A stretch of DNA of 64,000 nucleotides from Sabellastarte sp. h YS-2021 (GCA_964017235.1 OZ024936.1:36664040-36728039), one strand, 5' to 3'. Positions 12,040 through 23,316 are shown, counted from the stretch's first letter. Translations and numbers: made by a program. The notes: generated from the letters alone by a model not told the origin.

Positions 12040-15000
12040 TTATGTCGTCACTCTGCGGCGTGGGCGTACGCGTACGCGCGAACAACTTCTCCTCCAAAAC
12101 TACAAGGCCTAGAGACATGCTGTTTTTTTTAAAAGATACCTTATCTATCGAGGATGAAAAATTGTTCAAGGCATGCAAATCTGTCTGTTCGTCTGTTTGC
12201 TAGAGACATTACAAGGGGGGTACCCCCACCAAAAGTGTGAAAATTTCAACACTTAATCACAATTTTCTCAGTGATTATTGCAGGGATTTCTCTCATATCT
12301 TGCATATATGTACTAGGCCAGAGGTAGATTCTCTTGTGTGAGTATGAGACCTGGATCTGTCTTACTTTTTTTTTAATAAATTTTTTTAATAATTTTTAAT
12401 GCATTAAAATTCATGAAATCATGCACAAAATCATTTATAACTTGAAAAGTGTTGCATTTAGAGCATTTTGTTAAAATATGTTATTCAGCTACTTTTTTCA
12501 TAGCTACAATATGGTGAGTAAGTTGGGTGCCTGTCTCAATAGCTAAGTGAGTAATAGCTACTTTTGGGCTTTTCAGTAACTTCCATCATGAGTAAAATCA
12601 CTTGTAACTTAAAAACTATTGCATTTAGAGAATTTCGTATAAATATGTTATTCAGCTACTTTTGGGTCAACTATAACATAGTAAAATTTTAGACCTGTAG
12701 CTCATGGCATAGCTGAGTAATAGCTACTTTTAGGTTATCACTGTTGAGTAAATCGCTTATAACTTCAAAACTATTGGATTTAGATAATTTCGTATAAATA
12801 TGTTATTCAGCTACTTTTGGGTCAGCTATAACATAGTAAAATTTCAGACCTGTAGCTCATGGCATAGCTGAGTAATAGCTACTTTTAGGTTATCACTGTT
12901 GAGTAAATCGCTTATAACTTGGAAACTATTGCATTTACAGTATTTTGTTTCCTATGTTATTCACCTATTTTGGGATCAGCTATAACATAGTGAAGTTTCA
13001 GATCTGTGGCTCATTGCATAGCTGAGTAATAGCTACTTTGAAGTTCTCACTATTGAGTAAATCACTTGTAACTTAAAACCTATTGCATTTAGAGAATTTC
13101 GTATAAATATGTTATTCAGCTACTTTTGGGCCAGCTATAACATAGTGAAATTTCAGATCTGTAGGTCATGGCATAGCTGAGTAATAGCTACTTTAAAGTT
13201 CTCACTATTGAGTAAATCAGTTGTAATTGGAAAACTATTGCATTTAGAGTATTTCGTATAAATATGTTATTCAGCTACTTTTGGGTCAGCTATAACATAG
13301 TAAAATTTCAGACCTGTAGCTCATGGCATAGCTGAGTAATAGCTACTTTTAGGTCATCACTATTGAGTAAATCAGTTGTAACTTCAAAACTATTGCATTT
13401 ACAGTATTTTGCTTAAATATGTTGTTCACCTACTTTTGGGTCAGCTATAACATAGTAAAATTTCAGACCTGTAGCTCATGGCATAGCTGAGTAATAGCTA
13501 CTTTGAGGTTATCACTGTTGCGTAAATCGCTTATAACTTGGAAATTATTACATTTAGAGTATTTTGTTTCAATATGTTATTCACTTATTTTGGGGTCAGC
13601 TATAACATAGTGAAGTTCCAGACCTGTGACTCATTGCATAGCTGAGTAATAGCTACTTTGAAGTTCTCAATGCTGAGCAAATCACTTATAATTTGAAAAC
13701 TATTGCATTTAGAGAATTTAGTATAAATATGTTATTCAGCTACTTTTGGGTCAGCTATAACATAGTAAAATTTCAGACCTGTAGCTCATGGCATAGCTGA
13801 GTAATAGCTACTTTTAGGTCATCACTATTGAGTAAATCAGTTGTAACTTGAAAACTATTGCATGTACAGTATTTTGCTTAAATATGTTCTTCACCTACTT
13901 TTGGGTCAGCTATAACATAGTAAAATTTCAGACCTGTAGCTCATGGCATAGCTGAGTAATAGCTACTTTGAGGTTATCACTGTTGCGTAAATCGCTTATA
14001 ACTTGGAAATTATTACATTTAGAGTATTTTGTTTCAATATGTTATTCACTTATTTTGGGGTCAGCTATAACATAGTGAAGTTCCAGACCTGTGACTCATT
14101 GCATAGCTGAGTAATAGCTACTTTGAAGTTCTCAATGTTGAGCAAATCACTTATAATTTGAAAACTATTGCATTTAGAGAATTTAGTATAAATATGTTAT
14201 TCAGCTACTTTTGGGTCAGCTATAACATAGTAAAATTTCAGACCTGTAGCTCATGGCATAGCTGAGTAATAGCTACTTTTAGGTCATCACTATTGAGTAA
14301 ATCAGTTGTAACTTGAAAACTATTGCATGTACAGTATTTTGCTTAAATATGTTCTTCACCTACTTTTGGGTCAGCTATAACATAGTAAAATTTCAGACCT
14401 GTAGCTCATGGCATAGCTGAGTAATAGCTACTTTTAGGTTATCACTGTTGAGTAAAACGCTTATAACTTGGAAATTATTGCATTTAGAGTATTTTGTTTC
14501 AATATGTTATTCACCTATTTTGGGGTCAGCTATAACATAGTGAAGTTCCAGACCTGTGACTCATTGCATAGCTGAGTAATAGCTACTTTGAAGTTCTCAA
14601 TGTTGAGCAAATCACTTATAATTTGAAAACTATTGCATTTAGAGAATTTAGTATAAATATGTTATTCAGCTACTTTTGGGTCAGCTATAACATAGTAAAA
14701 TTTCAGACCTGTAGCTCATGGCATAGCTGAGTAATAGCTACTTTGAGGTTATCACTATTGAGTAAATCACTTATAACTTGGAAACTATTGCATTTAGAGT
14801 ATTTTGTTGCAATATGTTATTCACCTATTTTGGGGTCAGCTATAACATAGTGAAGTTCCAGACCTGTGGCTCATTGCATAGCTGAGTAATAGCTACTTTG
14901 AAGTTCTCACTCTTGAGTAAATCAGTTGTAATTGGAAAACTATTGCCTTTACAGAAATTTGTGCAAATATGTTATTCAGCTACTTTTGGGTCAGCTATAA

Positions 15001-18000
15001 CATAGTGAAATTACAGACCTGTAGCTCATGGCACAACTGAGCAATAGCTATTCTCAGGCACTGACTGTTGAGTAAATCGGCTATAACTTGAAAAATATTG
15101 CATTTGGAGTATTTTGTTAAAATATATTGTTCACCTACTTTTGGGCCAGCTATAACATAGTGAAATTTCAGATCTGTAGGTCATGGCATAGCTGAGTAAT
15201 AGCTACTTTAAAGTTCTCACTATTGAGTAAATCAGTTGTAATTGGAAAACTATTGCCTTTAGAGTATTTCGTATAAATATGTTATTCAGCTACTTTTGGG
15301 TCAGCTATAACATAGTAAAATTTCAGACCTGTAGCTCATGGCATAGCTGAGTAATAGCTACTTTTAGGTCATCACTATTGAGTAAATCAGTTGTAACTTG
15401 AAAACTATTGCATTTACAGTATTTTGCTTAAATATGTTGTTCACCTACTTTTGGGTCAGCTATAACATAGTAAAATTTCAGACCTGTAGCTCATGGCATA
15501 GCTGAGTAATAGCTACTTTTAGGTTCTCACTGTTGAGTAAATCGCTTATAACTTGGAAATTATTGGATTTAGAGTATTTTGTTTCAATATGTTATTCACC
15601 TATTTTGGGGTCAGCTATAACATAGTGAAGTTCCAGACCTGTGACTCATTGCATAGCTGAGTAATAGCTACTTTGAAGTTCTCACTATTGAGTAAATCAG
15701 TTGTAATTGCAAAACTATTGCATTTAGAGAATTTCGTATAAATTTGTTATTCAGCTACTTTTGGGCCAGCTATAACATAGTGAAATTTCAGATCTGTAGG
15801 TCATGGCACAGCTGAGTAATAGCTACTTTGAAGTTCTCACTATTGAGTAAATCAGTTGTAATTGGAAAGCTATTGCATTTACAGAATTTCGTATAAATAT
15901 GTTATTCAGCTACTTTTGGGTCAGCTATAACATAGTAAAATTTCAGACCTGTAGCTCATGGCATAGCTGAGTAATAGCTACTTTTAGGTCATCACTATTG
16001 AGTAAATCAGTTGTAACTTCAAAACTATTGCATTTACAGTATTTTGCTTAAATATGTTGTTCACCTACTTTTGGGTCAGCTATAACATAGTAAAATTTCA
16101 GACCTGTAGCTCATGGCATAGCTGAGTAATAGCTACTTTGAGGTTATCACTGTTGAGTAAATCGCTTATAACTTGGAAATTATTGCATTTAGAGTATTTT
16201 GTTTCAATATGTTATTCACCTATTTTGGGGTCAGCTATAACATAGTGAAGTTCCAGACCTGTGACTCATTGCATAGCTGAGTAATAGCTACTTTGAAGTT
16301 CTCAATGTTGAGCAAATCACTTATAATTTGAAAACTATTGCATTTAGAGAATTTAGTATATAAATATGTTATTCAGCCACTTTTGGGTCAGCTATAACAT
16401 AGTAAAATTTCAGACCTGTAGCTCATGGCATAGCTGAGTAATAGCTACTTTTAGGTCATCACTATTGAGTAAATCAGTTGTAACTTGAAAACTATTGCAT
16501 GTACAGTATTTTGCTTAAATATGTTCTTCACCTACTTTTGGGTCAGCTATAACATAGTAAAATTTCAGACCTGTAGCTCATGGCATAGCTGAGTAATAGC
16601 TACTTTGAGGTTATCACTGTTGAGTTAAACGCTTATAACTTGGAAATTATTGCATTTAGAGTATTTTGTTTCAATATGTTATTCACCTATTTTGGGGTCA
16701 GCTATAACATAGTGAAGTTCCAGACCTGTGACTCATTGCATAGCTGAGTAATAGCTACTTTGAAGTTCTCAATGTTGAGCAAATCACTTATAATTTGAAA
16801 ACTATTGCATTTAGAGAATTTAGTATAAATATGTTATTCAGCTACTTTTGGGTCAGCTATAACATAGTAAAATTTCAGACCTGTAGCTCATGGCATAGCT
16901 GAGTAATAGCTACTTTTAGGTTATCACTGTTGAGTAAATCACTTATAACTTGGAAACTATTGCATTTAGAGTATTTTGTTGCAATATGTTATTCACCTAT
17001 TTTGGGGTCAGCTATAACATAGTGAAGTTCCAGACCTGTGGCTCATTGCATAGCTGAGTAATAGCTACTTTGAAGTTCTCACTGTTGAGTAAATCAGTTA
17101 TAATTGGAAAACTATTGCCTTTACAGAAATTTGTGCAAATATGTTATTCAGCTACTTTTGGGTCAGCTATAACATAGTGAAATTACAGACCTGTAGCTCA
17201 TGGCACAACTGAGCAATAGCTATTCTCAGGCACTGACTGTTGAGTAAATCGGCTATAACTTGAAAAATATTGCATTTGGAGTATTTTGTTAAAATATATT
17301 GTTCACCTACTTTTGGGTTAGCTATAACATAGTGAAATTACAGACCTATAGCTCATGGCATAGCGGAGCAATAGCTATTTTCAGGTTCTCACTATTGAGT
17401 AAATCAGTTGTAACTTGAAAACTATTGCATTTACAGTATTTTGCTTAAATATGTTGTTCACCTACTTTTAGGTCAGCTATAACAGAGCAAAAATTCAGAC
17501 ATGTAGCTCATTGCATAGCTGAGTAATAGTTGCTTTGAGGTTCTCACTCTTGAGTAAATCAGTAGTAACTTGAAAACTATTACATTTAGAGTATTTTGTT
17601 AAATATGTTATTCACAGACGTTTTGGTCAGCTATAACATAGTGAAATTGCAGACCTCTATGTCATGGCATAGCTGAGCAATAGCTTCTTTCAGGTTCTCA
17701 CTGTTGTAAATCATTGTATCCAACCTGTAGGAAATCATGGGCTGGGAATCTGTTAATATGGTCCGATTTGACCTTGGAACCCTCCTTCAAGGTCAAATGA
17801 GGATAGCCAAACATAAAAGTGCTTGTAACTCGCTTATTATTGGTCCTAGAGGTTTGGAATGAAAACCAACCTATAGAAAATCATGAGCTGGGAATTTTTT
17901 GGTGTGGTCGGATTTCACCTTGGACCCCTCCTTCAAGGTCAAATGAGGATAGCCAAACTTAAAAGTGCTTATAACTCGCTTATTATTGGTCCTAGAGGTT

Positions 18001-18816
18001 TGGAATGGAAAACCAACCTATAGAAAATCATGGGCTGGGAATCTTTTGGTGTGGTCAGATTTCACCTTAGACCCCTCCTTCCAGGTCAAACGAAGATAGC
18101 CAAACTTAAAGTGCTTATAACTCGCGTATTATTGGTCTTGGAGGTTTGGGATGGTAAACCAACATATAGGAAATCATGGGCTGGGATTCTTTTGGTGTGG
18201 TCAGATTTGACCTGGGACCCCTCCTTCAAGGTCAATTGAGGATAGCCAAACTTACAATTGCTTAGAACTCGCTTATTATTGGTCCTACAGGTTTGGGATG
18301 GTAAACAAGCTACAGGAAATCATGGGCTGGGAATTTTTTTGTGTGGTCGGATTTGACCTTGGACCCCTCCGTCAAGGTCAAACAAGGATAGGCAAACTTA
18401 AAAAGTGCCTATGACTGATTTATTATTGGTCCGAGAGGTTTGGGATGGTAAACCATCCTAAATTCTTTGGCTGGGAATCTTTTGGTATGGTCAGATTTGA
18501 CCTTTGGACCCCTTCTTCATGGTCGAACGAGGATATTGCATTTATAGTATTTCTTTAAATATTTTTAACCTACTTTTTACACTTAAACAATTACCTTGTT
18601 ACTTTATTTCATAATACCATTTGCAGGGCACAACTTTTTTGTCCTTTTTTTCTGTCAGCTTCGGAATATCTTTCGAACATGCTGTTCAGTTACCATTTAC
18701 TGTATTTCTGTACAGCCCTTTCCCTGATAATTATGCTTTCCTCTCATTATCACCATCACAAATCAAAAACATTCAGTCAGCTGACACAGTGCCCGTTCAC
18801 GGGCACTCTCCTCTTG
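12040..18816 (+). mobile_element. Family B element, copy 3 of the trimer, expanded
   Basis: It has the same leader, 146-bp array (17,713-18,535) and 3' hairpin (18,789-18,806) as copies 1 and 2. Its 155-bp array is 12,479-17,712, about 5,234 bp against 2,909 bp. The excess of about 2,325 bp equals 15 units of 155 bp. The expansion shows repeated blocks of about four units (for example around 13,430-14,350), as expected from unequal exchange or slippage within the array. Confidence 0.75.
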
Positions 18817-19024
18817 TTTATTTTTTGCAAAACACAAAAATGCTTATATCTTGAAAACCATGCTAGATAGAGCAGACTGCGCTGACTTTGGTTGCCACAA
18901 CAGTATAAGGCTAGAAACGAAGCATTTTCTTAATACTTTAGCACTCACCTTTATATCCTTTTCGGGACGCTTTGTTTTTGCTATGCAAAAAGATTATCTT
19001 TTTTTTTTGCGAGCGATCCTCTAG

Positions 19025-20652
19025 TTTTGTTTCAATATGTTATTCACCTATTTTGGGGTCAGCTATAACATAGTGAAGTTTCAGACCTGTGGCTCATTTC
19101 ATAGCTGAGTAATAGCTACTTTGAAGTTCTCACTGTTGAGTAAATCAGTTATAATTGGAAAACTATTGCCTTTACAGAAATTTGTGCAAATATGTTATTC
19201 AGCTACTTTTGGGTCAGCTATAACATAGTGAAATTACAGACCTATAGCTCATGGCATAGCGGAGCAATAGCTATTTTCAGGTTCTCACTATTGAGTAAAT
19301 CAGTTGTAGCTTGAAAACTATTGCATTTACAGTAGTTTGCTTAAATATGTTGTTCACCTACTTTTGGGTTAGCTATAACATAGCAAAATTTCAGACATGT
19401 AGCTCATTGCATAGCTGAGTAATAGTTCCTTTGAGGTTCTCACTGTTGAGTAAATCAGTTGTAACTTGAAAACTATTACATTTAGAGTAATTTGTTAAAT
19501 ATGTTATTCACAGAATTTTTGGTCAGCTATAACAGTGAAATTGCAGACCTCTATGTCATGGCATAGCTGAGCAATAGCTACTTTCAGGTTCTCACTGTTG
19601 AGTAAATCATTGTATCCACTGGATAGCCGCAGTGTGTAGAGAGAGATTTCACCATTACTGCTCTGATGAAAAAAAATATTATAGCTAGCTTTCTTAAGTT
19701 TGCAGTATATATTAATAACCATAAAATGTTGTCTGGGAATATTTTTGGCCTCATTTTGAGAAACAAGATGGCCGCCACAGGTGTTTTTTGTCAGTCATGA
19801 AAAGTGCTTATATCTCCCTTATTATTGATCCTAGAGGTTTGGGATGATAAACCAACCTGTAGGAAATCATGGGGTGGGAATCTTTTGGTGTGGTCAGATT
19901 TGACCTTCAATGACCCCTCCTTCAAGGTCAAACAAGGATAGCCAAACTTAAAAGTGCTTATAACTCTCTTATTATTGGTCCCAGAGGTTTGGGATGGTAA
20001 ACAGACAGGAAATCATGGGCTGTGAATCTGTTGATATGGTCCGATTTGACCTTGGAACCCTCCTTCAAGGTCAAATGAGGATAGCGAAAATTGAAAGTGC
20101 CTACAACTCGCTTATTAATGGTGACAGAGATTTGGGATGGTAAACCATCCCATAGGAAATCATTGGCTCGGAATCTTTTGGTATGGTCAGATTTGACCTT
20201 TGGACCCCTCCTTCAAGGTCAAATGAGGACAGCCAAGCTTAAAAGTGCTTATAACTCATTTATAATTGGTCCTAGAGGTTTGGAATGGTAAACCATAGGA
20301 AATCATGGGCTGGGAATGTATTTGTGTGGTTAGATTTGACCTTGGACCCCTTCTTCAAGGTCGAACGAGGATATTGCATTTGTAGTATTTCTTTAAATAT
20401 GTTTTAACCTATTTTTTACACTTAAACAATTACCTTGTTATTTTCCTTCATAATACCATTTACAGGGCACAACTTTTTTATCCTTTTCTTCTGTCAGCTT
20501 CGGAATTTCTTTCGAACTTGCTGTTCAGTTACCATTTACTGTATTTCTGTACAGCCCTTTTCCTGATAATTATTCTGTCCTCTAATCACCTTCACAAATC
20601 AAAAACACTCAGTCAGCTGACACAGTGCCTGTTCACGGGCACTCTCCTCTTG
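19025..20652 (+). mobile_element. Older family B copy, 3' part
   Basis: Right after the C element's CTAG end the sequence resumes inside a B 155-bp unit ('TTTTGTTTCAATATG'). It runs through diverged 155-bp units (to about 19,610), a block unlike the trimer (19,610-19,800, with AACAAGATGGCCGCC), diverged 146-bp units (19,800-20,360) and the B tail with hairpin (20,625-20,642) and CTCTTG (20,652). It is more diverged than the trimer copies. The C element therefore inserted into this pre-existing B copy; its 5' part lies left of the window. Confidence 0.65.
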
Positions 20653-20752
20653 TTTTTTTGTTTTGTGATAAGTATTTGTACTGGACTGTTATGTTCTGGG
20701 AGGGGAATTGGAATAACTTGCAGCTGAATAATTGTTTTTGGAATATTTGGGT

Positions 20753-20768
20753 GGCCCTGAAAAGGGCC
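20753..20768 (-). terminator. Histone-type mRNA 3' stem-loop
   Basis: On the minus strand this reads GGCCCT-TTTC-AGGGCC followed at once by ACCCA. It matches the replication-dependent histone 3' stem-loop consensus (GGYYYTTHTNARRRCC then ACCCA) at every position: a 6-bp stem and a 4-nt loop. It lies 32 nt downstream of the TAG stop of the MADF ORF, on the same strand, where histone genes place it. In known histone genes it binds SLBP and directs U7-dependent cleavage without a poly(A) tail. A clear purine-rich U7 site is not obvious; an A-rich stretch follows 10-20 nt downstream. Confidence 0.75.
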
Positions 20769-20800
20769 TGGCAGGTCAAAGACCCGCCCTGACTGGATGG

Positions 20801-22006
20801 CTACTGAGGAGGCTGCTGCTGTTGAGGCGGTGCTGTAGTGGTGATAGTGAAGAGTTGCGGCTGCTGCTGAGGCTGCTCAATGATCTGTGTAGATGTCAGA
20901 TCTGGTAGCTGGCTTAGTATCCCACTTAAATTGTGTCTACTGCCCTCGTCCTGTACTGTTAGAACTGAAGGGTTGCCAAAGCCAAGTGGGCTGGGTGAGT
21001 GGTAGACGTAACTGCTGCTAGCTGCTGCTTGGGTGGAAGTAGACGCCTGTTGAGTGGTTGTTGGCAGTATCCCAACCCTCTGGGACTCCGTGGTAATAGT
21101 GGCTGATCTTCTGGGTAGTGGTTGACGTCTACAGTTGCTCTTAATGCTTTCAATGTCTCTAAAAATTCTGCCCTTGAGGTCCTCAAACTCCTCTTGGGTC
21201 ATCTTTTCAGCCTCTGATGCCACGTAGTCAAAGAAGGGCTGCCTGTCTGACTTCTGCTGCAGGAAACCTGAGATCAATGTCCTCATCTGGTCAAAGTGCT
21301 CGAGTATCTTGGAGTCTGTTGAAACTGGTGTAGATGTGAACATAGGTTGACTCCTACTCTCCCTCAGGACACTGGACTCAAGGTGTTTTGTATCAGTAGT
21401 AGATCCACGCGATTCTTCATGCCTGCTGGTGTTGGGACTGGCCTCAAACCCTGAACTTCTGCTGGCCCCCTTTCGTCTGATGTGGGTCTTAAGGAAACCC
21501 ATCTGTTGGTAGACCCAGGACTGTCTCTTGGTCATCTCCCTTGGGGCTTGGCCAGATTGTAGTTTGGACAGCTTGCCATAACTCGTTCTCTGGGATTCGA
21601 ACCATCTTCTGACATCAAAGGGCTGGAGCTTCAGTTCTGCAGAGATTTCTGCCCAGAGAGCCTCCTTCTTCTGTCTGTCGTGGAAACGTGCATGCTCCTT
21701 GTCGTAGAGCTCTGGATGCTCCTTCACAAACTCCACAATTGCAGTTTCTTGGCTGTCAGTGAAAGTTGCACAGACCCTGGCTCTCTTGGCTGCCGAGTGA
21801 CTCTCTGAATCCTCTTCACACCTGTCTTCTTCTCAAGCTTCCTCAGTAACTTCCAAACGCTCCTCAGTCTCTTGTGTACCCTCCTCTGTACCCTCCTCCG
21901 TCCTTTCCTCCATCCTTTCCTCCACCTCTCCACTTTCCTTCTCCCTCTCCTCTTGCCTCTCATCCATCTTCTTCTTTCCTCTCTTCCCTCCTTTCTCTTT
22001 CCTCAT
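20801..22006 (-). pseudogene. MADF-BESS-like DNA-binding protein ORF with one in-frame TGA
   Basis: From ATG at 22,006 the frame runs to TAG at 20,801-20,803 (401 codons), interrupted only by TGA at 21,833-21,835 (codon 58). Codons 1-57 are Glu/Lys/Arg-rich and low complexity. After the TGA come an acidic stretch, a basic KRAR and a MADF (Adf-1/Myb-SANT-like) domain containing FVKEHPELYDKEH and RRWFESQRTSYGKL. Downstream are Ser/Thr-rich linker, a BESS-like helix pair (PFFDYVASEAEKM...) and a Gln/Pro-rich tail. MADF-BESS proteins are sequence-specific nuclear regulators; MADF-like proteins also accompany some PIF/Harbinger transposons, but no transposase or TIR is evident here. No ATG lies between the TGA and the MADF domain, so the domain needs read-through, splicing, a non-AUG start or a corrected base. 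No intron is evident in the downstream part. A TATA-like box lies upstream and a histone-type stem-loop downstream. The domain call is firm; functionality is uncertain. Confidence 0.7.
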
Positions 22007-22156
22007 TACTCCAGTCAATAGCAAAAAAAAAAGTAAAACGTGTCTCCTAACTGTAAAATTTGCCTTAAGCTCAAGTATTATGTGATATTTAAAAAACTGA
22101 AAACCCCTACAAAACAGTGACACACGTCTCTCAGTAGCCAACCAGTCAGTAACAAC

Positions 22157-22183
22157 GAGAATGTGTGCGCGGTCGCTTATATA
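22157..22183 (-). promoter_or_regulatory. Candidate core promoter of the MADF gene
   Basis: On the minus strand TATATAAG (22,183-22,176) is followed about 20 nt later by CACATTCTC (22,165-22,157). CATTC resembles the cap-site motif (PyCATTCPu) described for invertebrate histone genes. It lies 150-180 bp before the first in-frame ATG. The TATA-to-CATTC spacing is a little short, so the start site is tentative. Confidence 0.4.
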
Positions 22184-22239
22184 GTCTCAGACCCCCTCAT
22201 TGCCTCGTTTTAATTTCCGACGCGCGGAAAACAGTCGAC

Positions 22240-22640
22240 TCTTAATCGGTTCTTAGTCACATGCCTCCTGGGACGTCCTCAGACCGCCGCAGACTAAATT
22301 TGTGTTGTCCCAGGCGGCCTGAAGATGCCGGCTTGGATCGGTTAGGGTCAGCTTCTCTTTGTCGGGGCTTAGTCCCAGACCCAGATTTCTTAGTCCCAGG
22401 ACACCTGAGACGGTCTGAGGCTTCACGAGACTAATGAAACCAATTCCTCTTCACACGCATGAAACTTCAAAGATCTGTTATTAGTCGGGGACTGCCAAAC
22501 AGGCTTCCTGGGACTAAGCTACGGAGGCCTGGGACTAAGGGTCGCAGGACGCCTGGGACAACATAGGACTGTGTAAATTTGGGTCTGAGGAGGCCTGAGG
22601 AAGCCTGGGACTGGACATTTTGTTGTCGGCGGGAAATGAG
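22240..22640. promoter_or_regulatory. Cluster of CCTGGGAC/GTCCCAGG motifs, partly inverted
   Basis: About eight copies of CCTGGGAC, its complement or a near-match lie within 400 bp, many as CCTGGGACTAAG or CTTAGTCCCAGG. The left and right parts are imperfect inverted copies: GTTGTCCCAGGC near 22,300 against GCCTGGGACAAC near 22,551, and AAATTT with TCTGAGG elements on both sides. It is GC-rich and sits directly upstream of the candidate MADF promoter. It could be an upstream control region or the remnant of a foldback element. Confidence 0.45.
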
Positions 22641-22654
22641 AATCGGTTTGGGTT

Positions 22655-22688
22655 GTGAGAAATATCAAACATGTTTGATTTCTCTCAC
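22655..22688. repeat. 34-bp near-perfect palindrome
   Basis: It runs from GTGAGA to CTCTCAC centred on AAACATGTTT; about 16 of 18 arm positions pair. GGTTGTG and CACAACC flank it and extend the symmetry. It is upstream of the MADF gene. Confidence 0.6.
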
Positions 22689-23168
22689 GGCCACAACCGA
22701 CAATTACCGACCCTTACAAGACGTCTGGGTCTAAGCAAATATTTGAAACCGACTCCCAAAAACCCTTAATCGGGGAGCTTAGTGTGGTGGAACACCCACA
22801 TAAAATACAGCTCACACAGAAAACTTTATCATTTGAGATACACCCCAAACACAAGGTGGGAACTTTTACCTGTACAATACAACCCCAACATCAAGTAGGA
22901 ACTTGTACAGGTAAAGTACATACCAAACACTAGGTGGGAACTTAAAAATTAAGTACCTGGTAAAAGCTCACCTGGAAATCTGTACAGGTAAAGCAACAAG
23001 CACAAGAGGAAAAATCACTTTTAAATTTGCACAGGGGAAAGATAACTCATTTACCAAGTAGGAATTGTTTTCTCATCATATATTTAATAATATTAACAAT
23101 AACCTTATTGGCAGTATGTATGAGCTAGTATCAGTGTTTGTTCCTATACCTAACCTGTGTGATTGCAG
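22689..23168. other. Non-coding spacer with short dispersed repeats
   Basis: No gene is evident. Short phrases recur: GGTGGGAACTT (or TAGGAACTT) three times and TGTACAGGTAAAG three times between 22,840 and 23,000. The last bases (pyrimidines then TTGCAG) form the splice acceptor of the next exon. Confidence 0.5.
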
Positions 23169-23316
23169 GTTCAGAACACTGCAGATGGACTGAGTATGCT
23201 GCCTCTATTGCAACAGAATCTTGATGAGTTACAGCAGAGAGACCGGGCTGTGGACCCCAAAAACCACTTCAAGTTCAAGGAACTGCAGGAAAAGATAAAG
23301 GCCACAGTGTCTACAG
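23169..23316 (+). CDS. NSMCE2: NSMCE2/MMS21-like SUMO ligase, internal exon
   Basis: This 148-bp exon is bounded by TTGCAG and CAG|GTGATA. It encodes about 49 residues (VQNTADGLSMLPLLQQ..., then KFKELQEKIKATVSTG), a predicted helical segment of the kind that precedes the SP-RING and docks on SMC5. It ends in phase 1, and its last G joins AT of the next exon to give Asp with no stop. Assignment rests mainly on the neighbouring SP-RING exon. Upstream exons were not found in the window. Confidence 0.65.

Larger units (their letters stand above)
1..19024 (+). mobile_element. Family C element, composite with nested A and B elements
   Basis: It opens with a perfect 9-bp hairpin (AAGCGTCCC, loop TTGC, 2-23) and ends at 19,024 with a hairpin and CTAG. 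The reverse complement of the 5' motif (GGGACGCTT) lies at 18,964-18,972. The 3' hairpin TTTTTGC-TAT-GCAAAAA is at 18,975-18,991. The body between is interrupted by an A-type element (832-2,930) and by three B copies (3,137-18,816); C sequence resumes at 18,817. The same ends delimit the insertion at 24,925-36,150. The architecture resembles non-autonomous Helentron-like (HINE) elements, which is an inference. No protein is encoded. The left flank is outside the window, so the exact start is uncertain by a base or two. Confidence 0.65.

Noticed and set aside
20801-22006. MADF ORF as the second gene of a PIF/Harbinger transposon
   Set aside because: No DDE transposase, TIR or 3-bp duplication is visible around it; kept as an open alternative only.
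20653-22160. A histone gene associated with the stem-loop
   Set aside because: No histone-fold coding sequence occurs on either strand between 20,000 and 24,000; the only ORF in the right place is the MADF one.
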